The position numbers and the translations under genes are program-made. From positions 1,210,043 through 1,274,042 of the forward strand of contig QANY01002785.1 of assembly GCA_003255025.1 (NCBI GenBank): DNA of 64,000 bases, written 5' to 3'. The notes under the pieces are model-generated. The model was not told where the DNA came from and searched no databases. It saw only the letters and a list, made by a program, of their open reading frames with translations. Shown here piece by piece: positions 22,079 to 34,345 of the stretch. The stretch comes from Datisca glomerata. Taxonomy: Eukaryota; Streptophyta; Magnoliopsida; Cucurbitales; Datiscaceae. Each line of letters begins with the position of its first letter. The first letter of the stretch is position 1.

Positions 22079-23280
22079 GGTTACACATATATCTTTCGTG
22101 AGCTGTATCATTCTGCCAACCTTTTTAGCACTGAAATGCATGTTGTAAAACATTTCAATTCAAGTAGGTGCTAACCCAGTTGAAGCTTCCTATCCAAAAT
22201 GCAACAAAAGTTGATTCATCAATTATTATATACTAAACATTATTAAGAGTACCAAAACAATAATTTGATTAACCTGACAAAATCGATGATCAAGAAAAGA
22301 TAAGTCCCTCCATTATAATTGTATGGAAGATTTTGACGGTTTTGAGAATGGTTTTTGAGCGTGCTTATAATAAATGAGTTTTATGATTGAAATAATTAGT
22401 CAAATAATCAAAATATAATAAATAAGCTTTGATAATAGGAATTACCCCAAATTTCTTCATCTCTTACACTGTGCATAGCCAATCCTAATCATCCTATGAT
22501 AGACCCTTATAAGGATGTCGTCGTGCTACTATTGGATCTTAAATTTTTTTATAATGTCTATGCAATGTGTACTTGTATCACTTGTTTGTGTTCGCTACTT
22601 CAAATTTAATCCAATCGATCATAGCATTACTAGTCGATTCTAAATAGACCTGCAGTAATCTTTTACTATCAATCATGTAATAAAGAAAATATAACAATAC
22701 ATAGATGTATCATTATTACCTGCAGCCTATCAATTATAACTGCTATGAATTATCCAGGACATTGGACACACCCTCATATTGAAGTGGTATGAATTTTTGT
22801 AAGGGGGCACCAATCTCAAGGTTGAATTGGACGGTTCACTATCCAACACGTCTAACAACACCGGGAGGAGGAGTATCGATTGGTAATTTTCTAAACTGGC
22901 TCACTAACCTCCCCAACTCAATCCTTCTTGTTGGTCAGCAAACCTTTATCACACTCCCTGAAGAAGATGAAGCCCCTACAACAAAACAAAAAATAAGAAA
23001 CCATTATAATAAGAACTATTAAAAAATGTATATACCTATTTGGGAGCCATCTTCATTAGTAGAAGATCCTACATCAGGATCTAGATTCGGAAGAGGAGTA
23101 TTTCTTCCGGGAGACATTAACCTGCATAAAGATAAGTGGCATGAAATAAGATCCTAAATGTGTTATTGTTTACAAAATAAATTAAAGCAAATTTAAGAAG
23201 AAATGAACGAATATTTTATGCTAATAGGCTTACCGTTACTTTAAAATTCAATCTATATCATCATTACTTGGTATAATATC
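22079..23280. other. Region between minisatellite and CACTA transposase
   Basis: No convincing gene is present. It is probably the 3' part of the CACTA element on the minus strand. I found no CACTA-type terminus here. The + ORF at 22789-23022 has no recognisable domain. Confidence 0.4.
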
Positions 23281-26200
23281 CTCTAAATCGTCATCATAAT
23301 TAACCAAAGTGTCATATTCATTGTCATCATCATCAATAAAATCAATATCTTCAATATTACTATCTCTTACTCCAATAACATTTGCATCTATTTCAGAAGA
23401 TTCCAGTCATGGCTGCGAAATTGCATTGTTTCATACTCATCTATATCGATAGATGACAAAATTATTTCAGTAGACCCTATGACTTCATCTTGTTCTATCT
23501 CTTGTTCTATCTTAGGAACATCCCATAAATGTCTATGTTGAACATTTTGCACCACTATCCAATTGACTACAAATTTGCAATCATCAACATAAAAGACTTG
23601 TTGTGCTTGAAATACGAGAATAAAAGGCTCATTTTCATACCAAGTTTGGCTAACATTTACACAAGTGAAACCAAGATCTCTCTTCATTCTATTTCTTTTT
23701 GCATTTGTGTCAAACCATTCACATCTAAATAATATAACTTTTCTTTCTCGTACATACTGCATCACAATCACTTCTTTTAACCTACCAAAAAATTCAGTCA
23801 CTTCTCCATCATGTTCTCCTGGAACTACTTAGCCATTATTTTGGGTTGTTCGAAGATCATTACGATCTATATTATGGTTTCGAATGCCATTGGCAATACA
23901 ACCAGAATATGACATGACACGATTATTTGGACCAAATGCTAAAGCATATAAATCATCTGTGGTTTCTAATGACCTTTGACGGCGCAACTCAATGATCTAA
24001 TAAAAATAAAAAAAATTATTAGTTACATCAGTACTAATTTTAATGATATATATATTTAGTCAAATATATACACATTCCCAATTTTTAAACCATTCAGGAA
24101 ATTGGTTTCGATGTCTTGAACTTAAGTCAACCCGACTAACTCTGTTTAATTTTCTCATATGCTCTCTGCACATATTAATAATTTTATTTTAATGATTTGT
24201 AACATAAAAAACAACCATTGAAAATTAGACTTAATAATGTTATTGATATACTTACACTGAGTAAGGTTGTAGCTTATCACGATTATTTAGCACTTACCAT
24301 TAGGCAATCTCTAATTCTTGTTTAGAAAGCTGAACTACTTTCTTACCACCAATTAAACGAGCTCATTGAGTGAAGAAAGCTTTTGACCTTCATTTAGTTT
24401 GTCAAAGTACTCATCATCATTCCTCTCATTCTGCGTGAATTTGGTTTCAACACCACAGAGATACAATGAGCAAAAAGTCAACAACGCATTAACAATGTAG
24501 GCTTCTACAATCGAACCCTCTAGACGAGCTTTGTTTCTAACATATTTTAAGTATATGAAAACTCCTGTCATATGAAAACAATTACATTGTGCATGAAATA
24601 TTTGATGTGTTTGTAAAGGAAAAGTTGAGAGATATACCTTTCTATTGGGTACATTTAACAATAACCAACATGACCACATAACTTCACTTCTTGTGGTAAA
24701 TGAACTGCCAAATGTACCATAACATCAAAGAAAGCTGGGGGAAATATCCTTTCTAACTTACACAGGATCAAACTTATTCCATCTCTAAGAAAATCTAAGC
24801 CCTTAGTGTTCAGTGTTTTCGAGCACAATTCTTTGAAGTAGTTAGACAACTCAACCAAAGCAGTGCACACATCCTTACCCAATAAATCAGGAATCCCAAC
24901 TGGTAAAAGTCTTTGCAGTAAAACATGACAATCATGACTTTTTAATCCAGAAACCTTACTCTAAACTTGGTTGATACATCGTGATAGTTGGCTGCGAAGC
25001 CATCTGGAAGCTTGATTGACTTTAAAAAACCATAAAACTTTCTTCTTTCCTCTACTCTCAATGTGTAACAAAGGTGTTTTAAAATATTTGTTCCCTTTCA
25101 GCTCAAGGTGTAGTTCTTTTCTTATATTCATGTCAGCTAGGTCCAATCGAGCTTTGTAAGTGTCTTTTGTTTTGCCTTCTATATTCAACAATGTACCTAA
25201 TATATTATCGTAAATATTTTTCTCAATATTCATGACATCTAATTTGTGTATAATGTTCAACTTAGACCAATATGGAAGTTGAAAAAACACACTTTTCTTA
25301 GTCCAATTAAAACCATCTAAACGACACTTTGTTTTCTTTTTGTCTAACTTATTTGGATTTTTTCCGAACTTAACAAATTGAATTTGATCTAACTGCCTCA
25401 ATGTATCTTCTCCTATCAACTTTCTTGGTGCATCACGAAACTCTTGTTTACCGTCATGGAATCTACTCACCGCCACATATGATCACAAGGAAAATATTGT
25501 CGATGTCCCATGTAACATATTTTACTTCGTAACCTCAACGAAGATGCATCTTCATTGCAAACAAAACATGCCAAGTACCTTTTTGAACTCCAACCAGACA
25601 AATCTCCATACGGTGAAAGTCATTTATTGTCCACAACACAGCAACATGCATAGTAAAAGATTGTCCAGAAGTGACATCAAATGCTTGCACCCCATCTCAC
25701 AATTGTTTTACCTCATCTATCAATGGCTGCAAATACACATCAATATCTTTACGGGGTGATCTTAGACCAGAAATTAGTAACGCCATCGTAAAGAATAGTT
25801 CTTTCATACACTTCCATGGAGGAAAGTTATAAGGTACTAATATGACTGGCCAAATGTTATATGAGTTGCTCATATTTCTGGAAGGATTAAATCCATCTAT
25901 TGTAAGTCCTAATCTTGCATTCCGAGCATCTTCTGTAAACCAACAATATTACTTATCAAAATCCTTCCAACCTTCTAAATCAGTAGGATATCTCAATACA
26001 CCATCAACGTTGACACGTTTCTCCTTGTGCCATCTCATATCGGATGATGTGTATTTTGACTTGAACAATTTTTGAAGTCTAGGCATAATAGGAAAGTGAC
26101 GCAAAATTTTTCGGGGAACTTTTTTACCCTTCCCATCATCCATTTTATATCTTGGTTCATTACATTCAGGACATTTTTTCTTTTCCTTCATTGTCTTTCC

Positions 26201-26830
26201 AGAATAAAGTGCAATCATATTTACCAGAATGAATGGTGTAATATCTCAACCCTAAATATTTTAATTTTTTTTGGCTTCATAGTAAGAGGTGGGAAATTTT
26301 GAGCCTACTGGATGAGAACCATTTAAAACTTCAAGTAATTGGTCAAATGACTTATTGCTCCAATGATTAAGCACTTTGATATACATCAATTTCACAACAA
26401 AAGATAGTGGTGTATACTTTTGACAACCAGGATAAAGTTCTTCTTTAGCTTCACTAAACAAATCACTAAATCTGTCTAACGTCTCTGCATTTAGATATAT
26501 TCTATCAATATTATCCTCTCCAACTCGTTCACCATTCATCTCCATCCCAACAAAACCACACATGTTATCTAACATTTCTCTCATCTCATCACCATCATCA
26601 TCATCACCGCCAAGGTTAGATGTAGTACTTTCATCTCCATATTTGGTGAATGGTGATATCTTTGTATCTCTTCACTCTGAAACACCCAACGATCATAGCT
26701 CAATGCCATTCCATATTGGGACAAATGTATTTTAACTTCTATTAAAGACAATTGTCTTGAATGAAGACATATTTTACATGGACAACAAGTTTTTTGCTCT
26801 ACATTGAGATAATTACTGGCCACCCTCATA
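23281..26830 (-). pseudogene. CACTA (En/Spm) TNP2-type transposase, degenerate
   Basis: Read on the minus strand, the blocks occur in TNP2 order. First is the N-terminal CPCKICLHSR block (~26780). A region including LYPGCQKYTPLSFVVKLM and SNKSFDQLLEVL follows at 26261-26584. The transposase_21 core runs from the KKCPECNEPRYK zinc-like motif and DMRWHKEKR (26218-25949) to DGFNPSRNMS...WPVILVPYNFPPW and DIDVYLQPLIDE in broken frame to ~25700. The WTKKSVFFQLPYW and HKLDVMNIEKNIYDNILGTLL block spans 25476-24961. DUF4218 is at 24882-24353, with FPPAFFDVMVHLAVHLPQE. DUF4216 is at 23801-23388, with FRCEWFDT. TNP2 cuts and pastes CACTA elements. Frameshifts and stops separate every block. Confidence 0.9.
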
Positions 26831-27159
26831 AACTATGAAATACCATTAATTTACTCCTTGGACAATCAATTAGAATTTTTTATTCAACTATTTTCCATTT
26901 TGTCACTGTAAATTAAATAACTATTTAAAAAAACTCTGAACAAAAGATCCCTAAGCAAATAAAATCTTCAATATACTAATTCCAAGCAAATAAAACATTT
27001 TCAATTTAAAGTCATATGAATATATGCTAATTTAACTAACTAATATTTGGAAGATGAATGGAAATATCTAGTCCAATATCAGAACTCTAGATGCCTAATA
27101 ATAAAGTAAAATATAGTTACATATGCTGATGGAAAGAAAAATAATCGTGAAGATCAAAG
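26831..27159. other. AT-rich spacer
   Basis: I see no gene or repeat structure. It probably belongs to the 5' region of the CACTA element or its flank. Confidence 0.4.
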
Positions 27160-27870
27160 TTTCAAACAAGTGACGTTTGTTACATGACCTGTTATATTGA
27201 TAGTGCAACAACAAATCACTTCACAATAGATTTAAGCAATCTAATCATGGCTCGGAGTGTGGTTGAGCGGGGGCTTGTACTTGGGTATGGTAAGATACTT
27301 GCAATATCTCATATTGGTTTAACTATTTAACATTCTTAACAGTATACTTTGAAATTAAGTTCCCTTTTAAAAGTACCCGAAATTAAAAAAATAACTTTAA
27401 TTAGTGTGTTCAAAATATAGGACAATAATGTGTTTATTGTATTTCATGCTAATTTCTATATCTAGTCGGGCCATCAACAAAATGACAAAAAAATCTCGAT
27501 TCCCCTTAGATATGTTGTCTGGATGCTATTCTGGCTTCTTATTATAGTTTAAATTTTTCTATGACTTCAAGTCAAATATTTGTAATCTGATCTCTAGTGC
27601 TAAACACTTTGTATGTACTAGAAAGTTTACAGTCATGAATGTTAAATCTAATTTGCCGTATCCGTCTGATTCAAATGCTTTAATGTGTGATTGGTTGAAT
27701 TACTCAGAAACAATAACGACTCATTATAAAATGAAATATGGTGAGTTTAACACTAATATCACCATGAATACTGATGAATGGCATAGGAGAATGGGGCATC
27801 CAATAGCTAAAGTTTTAAAACAAGACTTACAATCTCTTAATCTATCCTTTGCAAACTAAAGTTTTAAAAC
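27160..27870 (+). pseudogene. Ty1/copia protease to pre-integrase fragment
   Basis: A protease active-site block reads CYIDSATTNHFTIDLSNL near 27188-27245 (family form DSGAT, here DSATT). The pre-integrase motif DEWHRRMGHP is at 27771-27800. These are the expected two landmarks of copia pol in the right order and spacing. Stops are common, no LTR is identifiable, and neighbouring pol domains are missing. The fragment sits upstream of the minus-strand CACTA gene, apparently as an insertion. Confidence 0.75.
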
Positions 27871-28233
27871 AAGTCTTACAAGCTCTAAAGCAGCCCACCA
27901 ACCAAAACAAATCTAAATTGCTATAATTGTAGAAAACACCCAGACCCTTCGCGTAAAAGTCAAATCCATCCAATGCTCATACAGTTCTCGTTTAGACCTA
28001 ACCAAACTAAGAAGCTTCAAACTCAAACCCAAGAAGAAAAAACACTCCATTGCTAAAATGGATTACCCACAGACCCTAAATTTAGAAAATCAAACATTCC
28101 ACTTCTCACTGAAATTGAAAATAAACTTAAAAAAATCATTTATCTTCTAATCATATACTATAAACCAAATGCTAACCTAATTGATTGAGCTAGAACTTGC
28201 TCAAAGAAAACTCATGAATCCACTAACACCCAC

Positions 28234-28308
28234 AAGAAGAAGAAGAAGAAGAAGAAGAAGAAGAAGAAGAAGAAGAAGAAGAAGAAGAAGAAGAAGAAGA
28301 AGAAGAAG
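28234..28308 (+). repeat. (AAG)n microsatellite
   Basis: About 25 uninterrupted AAG units. The apparent poly-Arg ORF here is an artefact of the repeat. Confidence 0.98.
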
Positions 28309-28313
28309 GCTTG

Positions 28314-28543
28314 GTGACAAACGACAAAGAATGAGTATCTCTCTATCGAGGGGATCGTCTCTGTCTATGGGTTATGCATAGGGTGAAGGAAGCTGGGGTG
28401 AATGAGACGGTTTTATTCCTCTTGGAAAGTGACAAACGACAAAGAATGAGTATCTCTCTATCGAGGGGATCGTCTCTGTCTATGGGTTATGCATAGGGTG
28501 AAGGAAGCTGGGGTGAATGAGAGGGTTTTATTCCTCTTGGAAA
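28314..28543 (+). repeat. Tandem duplication, 2 x 115 bp, nearly perfect
   Basis: 'gtgacaaacgacaaagaatg' starts at 28314 and again at 28429. The two 115-bp copies differ only around GAGACGG/GAGAGGG and at the last bases, so the duplication is recent relative to its surroundings. Confidence 0.95.
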
Positions 28544-28569
28544 ATGACGTCGTTTTCATGTGACCTTTA

Positions 28570-28664
28570 GCAACGAATAATTATTTTGGTCGATAAAAGA
28601 TGGACCTTTACCAGCCAAATTATAAGTTGGTCGGTAAAAACTGTCGGCAAAATTTAAGAAGTGA
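28570..28664 (-). mobile_element. Probable CACTA subterminal repeats and terminus
   Basis: Read on the minus strand from 28664 it starts CACTTCTTAAATTTTGCCGA, followed by repeated 'TTTTTACCGACCAA' and 'CTGGTAAAGG' words. CACTA elements end in CACTA/CACTT followed by short repeats of CCGAC...GGTCGGTAAA type. Its orientation fits the 5' end of the minus-strand TNP2 element. The matching opposite end was not found. Confidence 0.55.
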
Positions 28665-28884
28665 CAATATGCTGGGAGCATCCTATAGTTGTCATGTACC
28701 CATCGTGTACACTACACGACGTACACACGATGTCCGTGTAACCATCATGTACACTGTACGATGGTTACACAATTAATGTGTAGTAATCGTTTAGACCTAA
28801 CGATGTCAAAACAAAAGATAAATACCTAGATTTTTATATTCTAAGAAGTGACAATATGCTGGGAGCATCCTATAGTTGTCATTA
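28658..28884 (+). repeat. Direct repeat of ~39 bp flanking a palindromic cluster
   Basis: 'agaagtgacaatatgctggg' plus 'agcatcctatagttgtcat' occurs at about 28658 and again at about 28845. In between is a short cluster of CGTGTA/TACACG words. The right MULE has the corresponding segment once in inverted orientation at ~35619. Confidence 0.85.
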
Positions 28885-29371
28885 CGCGACCCTCAAACTA
28901 ATTTCAAATCATATTCCCTAGCCCTCCATGTCTAATGGTAACTTATGTTGACACTGAAATCAAGCCGAACATCTTCAATTATGTCTTTTGGTCTATTTAT
29001 ATGTCCAACACTCGTGTATTTGGACCTTATAGAATGACCAATCAATGAAAATGTAGCCTGATGATGTTCATGTCTCAATACTTTAAATGTGCATGTATGT
29101 GTATTGATAAACTTTGTAACTTTAAGGTATGGACAATTTTACAGTTTCATGGCCCGTAACCTCCATTGGCATGTTTTCTTAACATATACAAGTACCAATA
29201 TTGACAAGTATGACTTGAAGATCTAAAACTCAAAATTTATCTAGATGGCCATCATACGAGCAACCTTAAGCAAATCACCTTTATCAATGTATAACTCATA
29301 CATATTTATTGTGTCCAATACAAGCTAATTCAAATCAGCCTGTTGCTCACTAGACCCATGACGTTGTTCAT

Positions 29372-29872
29372 TCAAATCAATTGTGATGGCAATGGATATG
29401 TGGTCTCGGGTTCGGGACCAATATTCAAGTTTGGATTTGTTGTATGGTCGTCTGCACTAATGGCTTCATCATGGTCATCTCCATAGATTGCATCATCATA
29501 AGCCCCCTGATCAAAATCATCATCATCACCATCAGCATGTCCAAAAACATCATCATAATGATAGTTCCATTCAAAATAATCAACACTCTCAAAGTGAGGA
29601 ATGCTTTCATGTAGAGGTTGCAGTGACATTGTGGTTTTAGGAACCCAACTTTGATAAAACCATGTAGTTTCAGGAACCCAAGGTTGTTGTGACATTGTGA
29701 TTTCAGGAACCCAGCTTTGAGATGGAAAATATTTAGGCTTAGTACTTATAAATAATGGGGTTCGAAGTGATTATGATCCATTTTTCTTAACAAAGAAATG
29801 TAAATCTCTATCATTTAAAATTTCAGCAGGAGGGCAGGGGACATGACTTCTATAAAGAAATTTGATGGACAT
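29372..29872 (-). pseudogene. MULE transposase N-terminal fragment (left copy)
   Basis: The start ATG (complement of 29870-29872) gives MSIKFLYRSH, as in the right copy at 34577. The frame contains a TAA where the right copy has GAA in the GSES motif. It resumes in the MSQQPWVPET repeat region (29695) and an Asp-rich stretch (GDDDDFDQGAYDDA). The block CPPAEILxDRDLHFFV is the N-terminal part typical of plant MULE transposases before the zinc-finger-like DNA-binding domain. The catalytic MULE domain is absent from this copy. Confidence 0.75.
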
Positions 29873-30012
29873 ATCATACTTTGAGGGGCCTATTGGAGTT
29901 CTTTATGCAATATACCCGATAACTCGTGGTAAGTGCAATACGTTGATATCTCCAATAATTTGGTATTTTCTCCATTAAAAGACCATGTTGTACCATTTTT
30001 TACCCAATCTCA

Positions 30013-32348
30013 TGTTGGGCATAATGCCCTAAAGGCATGTGTTTTTTTAATATGAAATTAATGAAATTATATTTTTCTTATAATTGTCCTTTAAAATTAT
30101 TGTTGAATAATTTATATATAAATATATGAAAATTTCATATTCCTTAATGATATTATGATCTTGTATAAGCACGAGAGAATTAAGGTCATAGATAATGAAT
30201 AAAATTGTCAGCAACATATTAAAGTATGAAATCTTTAATGAATGGTTGCTAGTACAGTTCACTAAGCATTATGAATGCATGTGATCTAGATCCGGATCAT
30301 TGATGTGAATAAAAATATTAGTGAATGTGCTTTATATAATAAGTTTATATATGACATGACCGATATGGATTAATATCTTTATTAACTTGTCATTTATCAT
30401 AAAGATTTAATACATATCAATCTGATGATCATATGTATATCAATATGAATCCTGAGTAGTCATAAACTCCTATGCATGTCTATTGGATCTTCTGATTCAC
30501 TCGTTAAGGTTTGTTTGTAAAACAGACTAGTGACTTTTGTTTTCGAGATTCAGTGATATGGATGGCTGGGAATATGATCTTACAAGATTTGGAATCCAAG
30601 ATTTTCTAACGGATTGTATATTGATTCCCTTAAGTATTAATTATGGAACTGAATGGATATTGAGCTCAAATTTATAATACGATTATAAATTAGTCATTCA
30701 CTAGTGAATTAATGGCACTTAAGGATCAAAAAGTAATTAGAAGCGTAAAATGATAATTTTGATCAGCTCTAATTTACGAACCAATAATTAGAGGATATAA
30801 CCACATAAAACGATTATATCAATGGAATACACGAGAATACTCTGTAAATACATTCTATAATCTTTAAGAGTGCAATTTCATATTTATAGTGCAGTAATGA
30901 TAGAATTAATAATAATATTATTTAATTAAAGAGTTTAATTAGTAATCTAGTTTATTGGAGATTAGGATTATAGGTCCATGGTTCCCTAGTCACCTCTATA
31001 CTACACAGTCTAAGGTGTGAATATTTCAGGACATGAGAAAATGACTAACTTACAAAAGGAATTATAATTCTGAGGCAAGTACATAATTATGAGATAATTA
31101 TGTGTGATTAATTTAATTATTTTTATTAAGTTCCAAAAATTATATATAAATAATTATATCAATTAATTTTTAATATCGATAAGTGAGACAATATATCTAA
31201 TTTATGAAATAAGATAATGTTAAACTATCATTAGATAATAATTCAAAATTTTAAATCAACTAATCTGTTATTTGTGAACTAACATATAAGCTAGGTTTAT
31301 AGGGATAATCAGATAAATTAATTTTAAATTAATTGATATCTAGATATTTATATGATTAAAATAAATAATTAATTTATAAAAATTGTCACGTGACATGTTG
31401 GACTGCCACATGTCAATCACTAATTGAGAATCAGAAATTGACATGGATTGTAGTGCCACGTGGCACTACAGTTAAGAGTGCAATACTATAGTGTCGTGAG
31501 GCACTGTGATACCTCACTGCACATTACAGTGCCATATGGCACTGTAGTTGCGCACAATTGTAGTGGGTCTCATTACAATGGTAATTTTTTGATTAATTAT
31601 TATTTTGTGTATATCCCTAAAAAAATATGGGAAGCCTATAAATTATATATAGATATTATTCTATTAGTCTTAGTGCTAATTAAGTATGCTAACAACACAA
31701 TTGCTATCAAGGAGAAACTCTCTGAGATTAAAAGGTAATCAAAAAGCTATGTGAGAATAATCATTGTATTCACTCAGAGATTAGTCTCACAAAATTATTC
31801 CTTCTCTGAAAATATCTTGATTTCATGTGTTGAGTACATCTAGAGATAGAAAAATATTCTTACTATATTCTACGTGCCCACACACATCCTAGTATGTTTG
31901 AGGATTGACTTGAAAGATTTTGGTGTGGATCTCAAAGTTCGTTGTTCGTGGGAACGAAAGATCATTGGTTTACGAGGACGCTTGATTAGGCAACAAGAGA
32001 ACTCGATAGATGGAGGGAGGGCCCCCCAACTCAAGCATGAAATAGAATACATTATAAAGAATTAATTAATCAATTGGATATTCGGGAGTCAAAAACTCGT
32101 TAATTTTAAAAGTCATATTGAATTATTTGATTTATTCGATTTTGATTTTTGATTTTTGTTTTCAGCAATTCATGGAAAAATGAATCGAGGAAAAACTTAT
32201 GAATGGACCATTATATATTATATATCCATATATGTCTTTGATTTAATATATAAATATATAATGGATTCGACTGAAAAGGTACATTTTCAGTTTTTATTAA
32301 TTTTTGAAAGCCCCACGCTTCTGCCACGCAAGCATCGCGTTTCCAACA
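30013..32348 (+). mobile_element. Solo LTR, copia-like, 2336 bp
   Basis: The element begins TGTTGGGCATAATGCC and ends CGTTTCCAACA, so both ends are TG...CA with TGTTGG/CCAACA inverted termini. Flanks TCTCA (30008-30012) and TCTCC (32349-32353) are a 5-bp target duplication with one mismatch. The right MULE arm retains the uninterrupted site (complement 'caatctccatcatgg'), which proves the boundaries. No coding domain is present. A TATA-like TATAAATTATATATAG lies near 31637, with palindromic G-box elements upstream. A related LTR start occurs at 59492. Either a solo LTR or a non-autonomous LTR element with no detectable second LTR would fit; the former is simpler. Confidence 0.82.
31449..31546. 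promoter_or_regulatory. Pair of 22-bp perfect palindromes upstream of LTR TATA box
   Basis: At 31449-31470 the half-site TGTAGTGCCAC is followed by its exact complement, with a CCACGTGG G-box core. At 31525-31546 the half-site TACAGTGCCAT is likewise mirrored, with a CATATG core. The halves are near-identical (TGTAGTGCCA and TACAGTGCCA). They lie about 90-190 bases before the TATAAATT motif at ~31637, so they may bind dimeric bHLH/bZIP factors and drive the LTR. The function is inferred. Confidence 0.6.
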
Positions 32349-32451
32349 TCTCCATCATGGATTACAAAAATTTGAATTTAAGACATATATGTATATACAT
32401 CAATGAAGGAAAGTCAGTACAAGAAGAATACATAATGAAATGGAATATTAC

Positions 32452-32930
32452 ACGGTGATCGTGTAGCCATTGTGCAGTATACATGAGGCTTTCATGGGCA
32501 TCGTGTACACTACACAATGACTACACATTGATCGTGTAGACCTCGTGTACTGTAATAGGTGCTACATGATGATCGTGTAGTGTAATCATATAGTATACAC
32601 GAGGACTACACAAGCATCATGTAGTGTAATCGTGTAGTGTACATGAGGAGCACACGATCATCATGTGGTCATCAAGTACACTACATGACACTATACGATG
32701 ATCGTATAGTCCTCGTGTAGTGTAATAGATGCTACACGATAATTTTGTAGTGCATTGTGAACTGCTCAAGAAGTTCCTAATGCACTACACGATGATCGTG
32801 TAGTGTACATGAGGTCTACACGAAGATCGTGTACCGTACATGAAGTGTACATGAGGGATATATAAGGCTCATATAGTCCTCATTTACACTACACTATCAT
32901 CTTATAGTGATCATGTACATTACATGAACT
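32452..32930. repeat. Palindromic CGTGTAG/CTACACG repeat cluster (left MULE)
   Basis: Dozens of overlapping words such as ACACGATGATCGTGTAG, TACACGAGG and CTCGTGTA fill this stretch. No fixed period is seen. It corresponds to 33838-34345 in the inverted arm. Confidence 0.9.
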
Positions 32931-33344
32931 TCAAACAACATTTTAGAAAGAAGAAAACAAATAAAATCATTCCCAGAAAACTCATGAACAAAGAAAAACC
33001 CATGAAAATTTAAGCTTTTCAGAAAGAAGAAAATAAAACTTATGCCTATTCCAGAAAAAAAAACAATCCTTTTTTGTTGCAGGGAGTAGGAAGAAGATGA
33101 AGACGAAGATGAAGAAGAAGTGGAAAAAAATGAAAATGAAGAAGTTGAAATGAGGTGGATGGGAGGTTTTGAGTATTAAGTGAAGTAGACCATGACATTT
33201 GATTGGACAGCATGTAAAAAGGGCAATGAAAAAAGTGAAAAAGTGAGGGGAAGGTGGGCCAGGGATCGAGGTAAACAAAAATTAGGAAAAATGTCTAATT
33301 CTGCAAAATGGTTTGTGTAAGGGTCTAGTTAAGCATAGAAACCC

Positions 33345-33403
33345 AAAATATATCTTCCTTCTGTTCAACTTCTCTCTCTTTATGATTGCTTTGACAACAA
33401 ATG
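33345..33403. other. Spacer between the two inverted MULE copies
   Basis: About 59 bases of unrelated sequence separate the outer ends of the two arms. No 9-bp target duplication is evident around either end. Confidence 0.6.
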
Positions 33404-33837
33404 GGGTTTTTCTAAAGTAGACCCCTACGCTAACTATTTTGCATGGACCCCTACACTAATTTTTGCTTACCCTGGTCCCTGATCCATTTTTCTTTCACTT
33501 TTTTCCTTTTTCCCCGTTACCCTTTTTACAAGCTGTCCAATCAAATGTCATTGTCTACTCACTTAACACTCAAAACCTCCCTACCCACTGCATTTCTCCT
33601 TCTTCGTTTTTCATTTTTTCGACTTCTTCTTCATTTTTCTCTTCATTTTCTTCTTCGTCTTCTTTCTCCGTCTTCTCTAAAACATGTATATCTTCTTTCT
33701 AGAAATATTTACTTGTCTTTTTCCTTCTTTCATGGGTTTTTCATTTTCATGAGTTTTCTAGGAATATTTATTTATTTTCTTCTTTCTAGAACGTTGTTTG
33801 AAGTTCATTTATTATACATGATAACTACAAGATTATA

Positions 33838-34345
33838 ATGTAGTGTAAAATGAGGTCTACACGAGCCTCATGTAGACTACACGCAGGGTACACGAACCCT
33901 AAGTAGACCTCGTGTACACTACATGATCATCATGTAGTGCATCAGAAAATTCTTTAACAGTTCATGAGCATCATGGAGAATCTATTATACTTGACGAGGA
34001 CTACACGTTCATCGTGTAGAGTACATGATGACCACATGATGATCGTGTACTCCTCGTTTACACTACATGATGATACTACACGATCACCGTGTAGTCCTTG
34101 TGTAGTCTACACGATGATCGTGTAGTTCTCGTGTACATTACAAGATTGCACTAAACAATCATCGTGTAGTCATCGTGTGGGGCTTATTACAGAACACGAG
34201 CTTTACATGCGTCATCATGTAGTGTACAATACACGATAACTACATGATGATCGTGAAGGCCTCGTGTACACTACACAGTGACTACACGATGCCCGTGAAA
34301 GCCTCGTGTACGTTACACGATGGCTACACGATCATCGTGTAATAT
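33838..34345. repeat. Palindromic CGTGTAG/CTACACG repeat cluster (right MULE, 5')
   Basis: Irregular overlapping copies of ACACGATGATCGTGTAGT, CTCGTGTACACTACACGAT and variants lie just upstream of the transposase start. Confidence 0.9.

Larger units (their letters stand above)
28690..33344 (-). mobile_element. Left MULE copy, head-to-head with right copy, truncated
   Basis: The complement of this region matches 33404 to ~35850 in order. First is the outer end (GGGTTTCTATGC... against GGGTTTTTCTAAA...), then the pyrimidine-rich block, the palindromic-repeat cluster, the transposase N-terminus and the GATGCTCCCAGCATATTGTC segment. The copia-type LTR at 30013-32348 interrupts it. It stops near 28690, within a palindromic cluster, so the catalytic part of the transposase and the far end are missing. 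MULEs carry long terminal inverted repeats, so part of the arm homology may be ordinary TIR. However, homology also covers coding sequence. Confidence 0.8.

Noticed and set aside
28181..28381. Poly-Arg ORF
   Set aside because: Translation of the (AAG)n microsatellite in one frame.
28234..28543. CRISPR-like regular repeat
   Set aside because: Plant nuclear context; only two 115-bp copies and a trinucleotide tract, with no spacers.
31874..32065. Overlapping + and - ORFs inside the 2.3-kb LTR
   Set aside because: No conserved motif, and they lie in the LTR leader region.
33443..33838. Phe/Leu-rich ORFs at the right MULE end
   Set aside because: Pyrimidine-rich terminal-repeat DNA read as protein; the left arm does not keep the frame.
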